Shown here piece after piece: positions 30,221 through 36,018 of a stretch of DNA of 36,018 nt (position 1 is the first letter of the stretch; the number at the start of each line of letters is the position of its first letter). Both the position numbers and the translations under genes were made by a program. Origin of the DNA: Rhodospirillaceae bacterium (GTDB lineage: Bacteria; Pseudomonadota; Alphaproteobacteria; Rhodospirillales; Rhodospirillaceae). Below the pieces are notes generated by a model that saw nothing but the letters and a program-made list of their open reading frames with translations, had not been told where the DNA came from and made no database searches. The stretch spans positions 1-36,018 of the forward strand of contig JAFGWD010000033.1 in the NCBI GenBank assembly GCA_016937315.1, read 5' to 3'.

Positions 30221-32505
30221 TCTGGGGCCGCAGCTTTCAGTATGATGGATCCTTGCGAGGTCGACATGGGCGGCGACGAGGCTTGCTGTGTTGTCGTACA
30301 GGTTTGGGCTTCCCACAGTTTGGCATAGCGTCCTTTTCGTGCAATCAGTTCGGCTTGACTGCCCTCCTCGACGATTTCACCCTTGTCGATAACGATGATG
30401 CGGTGTGCTCCAGCAACGGTGGACAGGCGGTGCGCGATGATGAACACCGTTCGTGCGGCGCAGATGCGGCGCATGTTGTCCTGGATGGCCCTTTCGGATT
30501 CATAGTCGAGTGCCGAGGTTGCTTCGTCGAAGATTAAAATTTTAGGGTTGGTGACCAAGGCACGGGCGATCGCGATGCGTTGGCGTTGCCCGCCGGACAA
30601 CGTGCCTCCGCGCTCTCCCAAGATAGTGTCATAGCCTTCAGGAAGCTCGCTGATGAAGTCGTGCGCTCCAGCGATTTGCGCGGCCTGCACAACTCTGTCG
30701 AGAGGGATTGAAGGGTCGGCTAAGGCTATGTTGTCTTTGACCGAACGATTGAATAGCCAATTCTCCTGCAACACGACGCCGACCTGGCGTCGCAACCACG
30801 CAGGATCGGCTGCGGACAGGTCCATGCCGTCAATGAGGATGCGCCCAGATTCTGGCAGATAAAGGCGTTGGATCAGCTTGGTTAGCGTGCTTTTTCCAGA
30901 TCCCGAGGGGCCAACGATCCCCACCACCTGACCAGCGGGGACCAGAATGGAAATTCCTTTCAGAACCGGAGCGCGGTCGGGGCGGTAGCGGAACACCACA
31001 TCCCTGATTTCCACCGCGCCTTTGATCGGTGGCAGGGCGGCGCGGGCTTGTGCGGAGGGTTCCGGCTTGGTGTTGAGAATGTCACCCAGTCGGTCGATGC
31101 TGATGCGTACCTGCTGAAAATCTTGCCACAATTGCGCCAGCCGCAGGATGGGTTGGGCGACGCGGCTGGCCAGCATGTTGAAGGCGACCAGTCCGCCGAT
31201 GGTCAGTTCGCCCTTCATCACCAGGGTGGCCCCGAACCATAGCGTTAGCGCCATGGCGATCTTCTGGATCGCTTGGACGCCTTGACCGGCCATGGCGCTG
31301 AAGCTGGTTGCTTTGAAGGCGATTTGGACATAGGCCGCCAGTTGTTCTTCCCATTTGCGCTGCATCTGCGGTTCGACGGCCAGGGCTTTGATGGTTTCGA
31401 CACCGTTGCAGACTTCTACCAATAAGGCTTGGTTTTCAGCCCCCCGGCGGAATTTCTCCTCGGTCTGTTGTTTCAGAATCGGCGTCGCGACGAGGGAGAG
31501 AACCACATAGAACGGCAACGATCCGATGACGATCCAGGCGAGGATGGGCGCGTACCAGAACATCACCGCGAAGAACACTACGGTAAACAGCAGATCCATT
31601 GCCAAGGTCAGCGCCGAACCGGTGAGGAATGAGCGGATGTTTTCTAACTCCCGCACCCTTGCCACGGTCTCGCCGACGCGCCGTGCTCCGTGGTACGCGA
31701 TGGGCAATTGCAGCAGGTGGTGGAACAGGCGTGCGCCCAGTTCCACGTCTACTCGATTGGTGGTGTGGGAAAAGATATAGGTCCGCAGGAACCCGAGAAC
31801 GACCTCGAACAGACTGATGGTGATCAGCGCGAAGATCAGAACGTCCAGTGAGGTGAGCGCTCGATGGACCAAAACCTTATCAGTGATGACCTGGAAGAAC
31901 AACGGGCTGACCAGGGCGAACAATTGTAGAAAGAAACTAGCGAGAAGAACCTCGCCGAATAACTTGCGGTATTTGACCACCGCAGGGATGAACCATGTTA
32001 AATCGAAATGTGCGCCCATTGCCGCCATCTGCGCCCGCGTTGCGACCAGAACTAGGCGACCATCCCAGCGGGTTTCCATTTCCTCGCGGGAGAGCTGTTC
32101 CGGCCGTCCGACGCGCGGGTCCTGGATCAGGACCTGTTCCTCGGCGATCTTGGCCAGGATGAACCAGCCGCCGTCGCGATGGCGCGCGATGCAGGGCAAC
32201 GGCGTGCGGGACAGGCGTTTCCACTCGCTGTTCAGGGCGGAAGCCTTAAATCCGATTTCCTTGGCGTAACGGGTCAGGGCGATATCGTTGGCGGCGAGGC
32301 CCGGGGCGCCGTGGCGGCGCTGCAGCTGTTCATAGTTGCACGGCTTCTCAAAGAACCTCGCTAAAATAGAAAGGCATGAAAGGCCTGTATCAAATATGGG
32401 ATAGCATTCAAAATTGCCGACTGTTTGTGTTGCTGCTGTCACGCGCTTGGCCCTAAAAAAACGCCCGCGGGCGATAAAATGGTTGACATTTAGAAAAGGC
32501 CACAT
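30217..32505 (-). CDS. Type I secretion system ABC exporter, HlyB/RTX-toxin type with degenerate C39-like domain
   Basis: DTGLSCLSILARFF (C39-like, no DCG catalytic Cys), TWFIPAVVKYRKLFGEVLLASFFLQLFALVSPLFFQVITDKVLVHR, GPSGSGKSTLTKLIQRLY, LSGGQRQRIAIARAL; true start may be the GTG of VTAATQT. Confidence 0.94.
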   Translation of the reverse strand: MWPFLNVNHFIARGRFFRAKRVTAATQTVGNFECYPIFDTGLSCLSILARFFEKPCNYEQLQRRHGAPGLAANDIALTRYAKEIGFKASALNSEWKRLSRTPLPCIARHRDGGWFILAKIAEEQVLIQDPRVGRPEQLSREEMETRWDGRLVLVATRAQMAAMGAHFDLTWFIPAVVKYRKLFGEVLLASFFLQLFALVSPLFFQVITDKVLVHRALTSLDVLIFALITISLFEVVLGFLRTYIFSHTTNRVDVELGARLFHHLLQLPIAYHGARRVGETVARVRELENIRSFLTGSALTLAMDLLFTVVFFAVMFWYAPILAWIVIGSLPFYVVLSLVATPILKQQTEEKFRRGAENQALLVEVCNGVETIKALAVEPQMQRKWEEQLAAYVQIAFKATSFSAMAGQGVQAIQKIAMALTLWFGATLVMKGELTIGGLVAFNMLASRVAQPILRLAQLWQDFQQVRISIDRLGDILNTKPEPSAQARAALPPIKGAVEIRDVVFRYRPDRAPVLKGISILVPAGQVVGIVGPSGSGKSTLTKLIQRLYLPESGRILIDGMDLSAADPAWLRRQVGVVLQENWLFNRSVKDNIALADPSIPLDRVVQAAQIAGAHDFISELPEGYDTILGERGGTLSGGQRQRIAIARALVTNPKILIFDEATSALDYESERAIQDNMRRICAARTVFIIAHRLSTVAGAHRIIVIDKGEIVEEGSQAELIARKGRYAKLWEAQTCTTTQQASSPPMSTSQGSIILKAAAPE

Positions 32506-32700
32506 CCATGATACGTAAATCTTAGCTATTTTTTGTGGTTAAGAATGGTGACTTTATAACATATCAAATAAATACGTTAAAGAATGTTCTGATGGGGCAA
32601 CGGGTTATTTTTGTTGATGGAGTTTGGTGGTGTGATGCTTCTCAGTCGTTGTCAATCTCATAAGAAGGTTGATGTAGTGGTCTTTAAATAAGGTGATTAA

Positions 32701-33171
32701 ATGAGCTTGAAGCATCTCAATGAGAAGCATCAGATAATTTATAGATCAACCATATGGTTTTCGCTGCCGTTTGCAGTTTTCTCAGCTTTTTATAATTCAG
32801 ATGTTGCAGGCGCTGAGGCGAGATATTATGCTGTTAGAGATTTCATGGCAATTACATTAATCTGTAATTTACTGTATACTTTTTTTATTGTTGTTTGTTG
32901 CTCTGGATGCGTCATTCACAATAAGGTGTATTGTAGAATTAGAATGATAAAATCAGTTTTTCATCAATTCTATTTCCTATTCTTTATTATGACATGCCTT
33001 TCTGTGTATGTGGTCTATTTTATGGGCTACAGGGGTGGGTATTATGAGAGTCAGAGTGGATTTTACGTGAAATATGCCTTTGGGTTTTTAGTTCCCCATG
33101 TAGGTATTGTGTTTATGTTTCTACTTGCGTGCGATGGAATTAAAAAATTATTAGGGGTTGTAAATGACTGA
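32701..33171 (+). CDS. Hypothetical small membrane protein (about four TM segments); candidate immunity/accessory protein
   Basis: Hydrophobic segments STIWFSLPFAVFSAFY, FMAITLICNLLYTFFIVVCC, FHQFYFLFFIMTCLSVYVVYFM, YAFGFLVPHVGIVFMFLLAC; 8-nt overlap ATGACTGA with the RTX gene. Confidence 0.7.
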   Translation: MSLKHLNEKHQIIYRSTIWFSLPFAVFSAFYNSDVAGAEARYYAVRDFMAITLICNLLYTFFIVVCCSGCVIHNKVYCRIRMIKSVFHQFYFLFFIMTCLSVYVVYFMGYRGGYYESQSGFYVKYAFGFLVPHVGIVFMFLLACDGIKKLLGVVND

Positions 33172-35815
33172 TCAATCTAAATCCGATGCGCCAAGCAATT
33201 CTAGTGCAGTCAAATTAGAAGATGTATTGAATTACGTTTCCGGTTTTGGGGATGTTTCGTCTGAGTTGTTCAAGGATGGGGTTCCACGTTATATGATTGA
33301 TGACGTGAAGGTGTCATCGAAAGTCCTTGGAATAATGAGTAGTGTGCTGGGTTACAGCACGAACTATTCTGGTGGAATACAAAGAGGATATGATGAGGCT
33401 GAAGCTCATGCTCGTGCCTTGGCGGGTGTTATGGGTGGAGTAGTGGGCGGTGCTGGTGGTTGTTTGCTGGGGTTCGGGACAGGATTTGTAGCTGATGGGC
33501 TGTTAAGTGGGGCTGTTCTTTGTGCTGGAGGCAGGGCTGTTGGGGGCAGCGTTGGTAGCCAATTCTTAGTTGAAACGTATGATGCAGCGTTAGACGGAAT
33601 TCATGGCGGCGACGCTGCAGGTTCTGGCGTAGGTATTAGTACAGGTGTTAATAGCACGGATGAGCAGGGTGGTGCTGGTAATAGTGTCCACGGTAATTCT
33701 AGTGATAATTCCTCAAGCGAGAGCATCGGAGGTACGGGTTCGTCTTCGGATTCAGTTGGTGTTGGCCCGGGTGGATGGGCTCCTGAATACGATCCTTGGT
33801 CCGGTTTAGGGGGGGGCAATGTTTCGGATTCAGGAGCTTTAGGCGGAGGTGGAAATACGGGAGGTGGTGTGGAGTCAGGTGGTGTGGTGGATTTAGGTGA
33901 GATGCCTATAACGGCAGATGACCTTTCCGGCAAGGAAGAAGAGGAATGCGAAATTGATCCAGATAGAATCCAAGAATGCGATCCTCTTCTTTTGGATCTG
34001 AATCGGGATAATAAGGTTTTGGTCACGGGTTTCTTAACGAGTGGCGCGACATATGATGTTGATGGCGATGGGGTGCGTGAGCCAATTGGCTGGGTAACGG
34101 GAGGGGACGGGATTTTTGCATATGATGCCGATGGGGATGGCCTTATCCAGAATGGTAATGAGATCAACTTCACCGGCTATGTTGATGGAGCGCAATCTAA
34201 TATTCAAGGTCTGAAATATTTCGACAGTAACGCTGACGGTATTTTGGATGCCAATGACACGGAGTGGCCTAAGTTCAAAGTCTGGTTGGACGCTAATAGT
34301 GATGGAGTCTCAGATTCTGCTGAGGTAAGGTCTCTGCCCGATGTTGGTATCTCTTCTGTGAGCCTGGCTTCTGATGGTGTCTCGTATCGGGTCGGAAATA
34401 ATGCTGTTCTTGGACAGGGGCAGTTTACCTGGTCGGATGGCGCTGTTGGCAAATCAGCAGATGTGAGCTTCACTTATCTTGATTTGAATATTGCTGAAAA
34501 TGCGGATGGATCGCTGAGGTTTAGTCTGGGTGATAATTCTGCTGTTGATGTTTTAGGTTCAGAAGCTGGTGTTGCCCCAATTCAGATGTCAGATCGTAGG
34601 GTGTTGGCTATTCTCGCGAACGACGCGGCGAATACTATCTTTGCGGCAGATGGTGGTTCTAAGATATTTGCTGCTTCAGGTAATGATACCGTCTGGGGTG
34701 CGTCAGGTGATGATGTCATTTCTGGTGATAAAGGTGCAGATGATCTGCATGGTGGTGCTGGAAATGACATTTTGTATTTTGATTCTGATGACTTAGTCGT
34801 GGATGGGGGTGACGGGATCGACGTTGCTCTGCTGCTGTCTCCAAATGGATCTGTCCTTAACTTGACGGCATCAAATGTAGAAGTTTCTATAGGTAATGCT
34901 GGGGCCGATATTTTTTCTGTGAATGCAGGTGACTCCCGGCCTGTCATTCTGAGTGGTAATGGAGGTAATGATACTCTGCAAGGAGGGGACGGCAGCGATT
35001 TGTTGGTCGGTGGTGCCGGGGCAGATTTGTTATCTGGCGGGGCTGGCTTGGATACTGTCTCTTATGGTGGCTCATCAGAAGGCGTGTGCGTCAATTTGAA
35101 AGAGCAAACTTGCAGTGGTGGTGATGCGCAAGGTGATATCCTGCTTGATATTGAAAACATAGTTGGCTCTGCTTGTGCCGATGTGCTTTCTGGTGATGAT
35201 TTCGATAATGAACTTTTGGGTGGCGCAGGGAATGATACATTATTTGGTCTCGTTGGTGCAGATACTTTATCTGGCGGTTCTGGCACGGACCGTTTAGAGG
35301 GTGGTTCTGGGAACGACGTTTATGTGTTTGGGCGCGGTGATGGCGCGACCACGATCTATGACAATTGCTCCGGGACGGAGAGTTATCAGGAGACGGTTAC
35401 AGATTATGTGCCTGGGTTCATTATTAATCAGGATCTTGGTGACGATCTGGTTGCTGTTGGCAGTCATGTGGAGACCCAGACGCGGGTGGTTCAGTCCGAT
35501 GGCGGCAATGACGAGCTGTCCCTGGGGGCTGGGATCGCGTGTGACCAACTGTGGTTTGAAAAATCAAGCAATGATCTTCTCGTTTCAATCATCGGCGCTA
35601 ATGATGAAATATGCATTAAGGATTGGTATGTTTCTGATTATAATAAGATTGAGACAATAAGTCTTTCGTCAGTGACGGAAGTATTGGATCATGCGAGTGT
35701 TGTTATTCTTGTTTCGGCGATGGCTGCAATGGCGCCACCAGTGGCGGGTCAGTTAACTTTGACGGGTGAACAGCATCAGCAACTTGACAATGTTATTGCC
35801 GCTAGTTGGCGGTAG
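33164..35815 (+). CDS. RTX-family type I secreted protein with N-terminal glycine-zipper-like region, FrpC-like self-processing module and C-terminal RTX/secretion region
   Basis: GGAGNDTLFGLVGADTLSGGSGTDRLEGGSGNDVYVFGRGDG; DPLLLDL..DVDGDG..DADGDGLIQNGNE..DSNADGILD..DANSDGVSD; C-term VSAMAAMAPPVAGQLTLTGEQHQQLDNVIAASWR. Confidence 0.92.
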   Translation: MTDQSKSDAPSNSSAVKLEDVLNYVSGFGDVSSELFKDGVPRYMIDDVKVSSKVLGIMSSVLGYSTNYSGGIQRGYDEAEAHARALAGVMGGVVGGAGGCLLGFGTGFVADGLLSGAVLCAGGRAVGGSVGSQFLVETYDAALDGIHGGDAAGSGVGISTGVNSTDEQGGAGNSVHGNSSDNSSSESIGGTGSSSDSVGVGPGGWAPEYDPWSGLGGGNVSDSGALGGGGNTGGGVESGGVVDLGEMPITADDLSGKEEEECEIDPDRIQECDPLLLDLNRDNKVLVTGFLTSGATYDVDGDGVREPIGWVTGGDGIFAYDADGDGLIQNGNEINFTGYVDGAQSNIQGLKYFDSNADGILDANDTEWPKFKVWLDANSDGVSDSAEVRSLPDVGISSVSLASDGVSYRVGNNAVLGQGQFTWSDGAVGKSADVSFTYLDLNIAENADGSLRFSLGDNSAVDVLGSEAGVAPIQMSDRRVLAILANDAANTIFAADGGSKIFAASGNDTVWGASGDDVISGDKGADDLHGGAGNDILYFDSDDLVVDGGDGIDVALLLSPNGSVLNLTASNVEVSIGNAGADIFSVNAGDSRPVILSGNGGNDTLQGGDGSDLLVGGAGADLLSGGAGLDTVSYGGSSEGVCVNLKEQTCSGGDAQGDILLDIENIVGSACADVLSGDDFDNELLGGAGNDTLFGLVGADTLSGGSGTDRLEGGSGNDVYVFGRGDGATTIYDNCSGTESYQETVTDYVPGFIINQDLGDDLVAVGSHVETQTRVVQSDGGNDELSLGAGIACDQLWFEKSSNDLLVSIIGANDEICIKDWYVSDYNKIETISLSSVTEVLDHASVVILVSAMAAMAPPVAGQLTLTGEQHQQLDNVIAASWR
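33418..33565 (+). other. Glycine-zipper-like hydrophobic region of the RTX protein
   Basis: ALAGVMGGVVGGAGGCLLGFGTGFVADGLLSGAVLCAGGRAVGGSVGSQ. Confidence 0.6.
33980..34375 (+). other. FrpC-like self-processing module; candidate scissile Asp273-Pro274
   Basis: DPLLLDLNRD at module start, four EF-hand-like D-rich loops, VWLDANSDGVSDSAEVRSLPDVGISSVSL. Confidence 0.7.
34669..35335 (+). repeat. RTX nonapeptide Ca2+-binding repeat blocks (coding)
   Basis: Three clusters of GGxGxD-type motifs (ASGNDTVWGASGDDVISGDKG; GNGGNDTLQGGDGSDLLVGGAGADLLSGGAGLD; GGAGNDTLFGLVGADTLSGGSGTDRLEGGSGND). Confidence 0.88.
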
Positions 35816-35943
35816 GCGGTCTAGTGGATAGAATCCAACAGAAGGAATCCGGCGGAACTAACCGCGTTGGTGTAATTGCGCCATTTCTGGCGTGTACAGA
35901 GATGGTAATCGCCTGACACTCGCCGCTCCGGGTTTCGGATAAT

Positions 35944-36018
35944 TTACGCGGCTTTTTCCGATTTTTCCTCCTTTGATTTTGGCGTTGCAGTTTTCGGCTT
36001 GGGCAGGCCCGCGACGAA
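35944..36018 (-). CDS. Possible C-terminus of a gene running off the window (Lys/Ala-rich tail)
   Basis: Minus-strand frame open to the window edge: FVAGLPKPKTATPKSKEEKSEKAA*. Confidence 0.25.
   Translation of the reverse strand, partial: FVAGLPKPKTATPKSKEEKSEKAA

Noticed and set aside
33601-34173. 190-aa minus-strand Pro/Ser-rich ORF
   Set aside because: Antisense to the Gly/Ser linker and D-rich region of the RTX gene; composition is a mirror artefact.
34669-35335. Repeat periodicity resembling a CRISPR or satellite array
   Set aside because: The repeats are imperfect and coding (27-nt period of RTX nonapeptides); no constant direct repeats with unique spacers.

Overview
This 36 kb window looks like the oriC-proximal region of an alphaproteobacterial chromosome (Rhodospirillales-like by gene content; taxon inferred), followed by an accessory segment. 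Left arm, mostly minus strand: comM/yifB, gshB, a PAS-GGDEF cyclase (+), a BON lipoprotein, yraN, rsmI, an LpoA-like lipoprotein (+), DUF1543, hemW, rdgB, rph, hrcA-grpE (+), dnaQ, coaE, aroE and ppsR. A probable oriC with DnaA boxes lies between ppsR and hemE. Right arm: hemE (split by an in-frame TGA), hemH, hemJ, rho, ogt (-), mnmE, mnmG, rsmG, parA and parB, with two perfect parS sites. One parS is embedded in the first codons of rsmG. Conserved synteny ends after parB at a structured repeat, a degraded IS630 copy and an IS481 element. Beyond that is a type I secretion locus: HlyD, an HlyB-type ABC exporter, a four-TM small membrane protein, and an 883-aa RTX protein. The RTX protein has a glycine-zipper-like N-terminus, a Gly/Ser linker and an FrpC-like self-processing module with a candidate Asp-Pro cleavage site. 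It overlaps the small membrane protein gene by 8 nt. The best candidate for a new system is this last locus, read as a putative calcium-triggered, RTX-delivered glycine-zipper toxin with its immunity protein. No tool was run, so all homology calls come from motif and family recognition.
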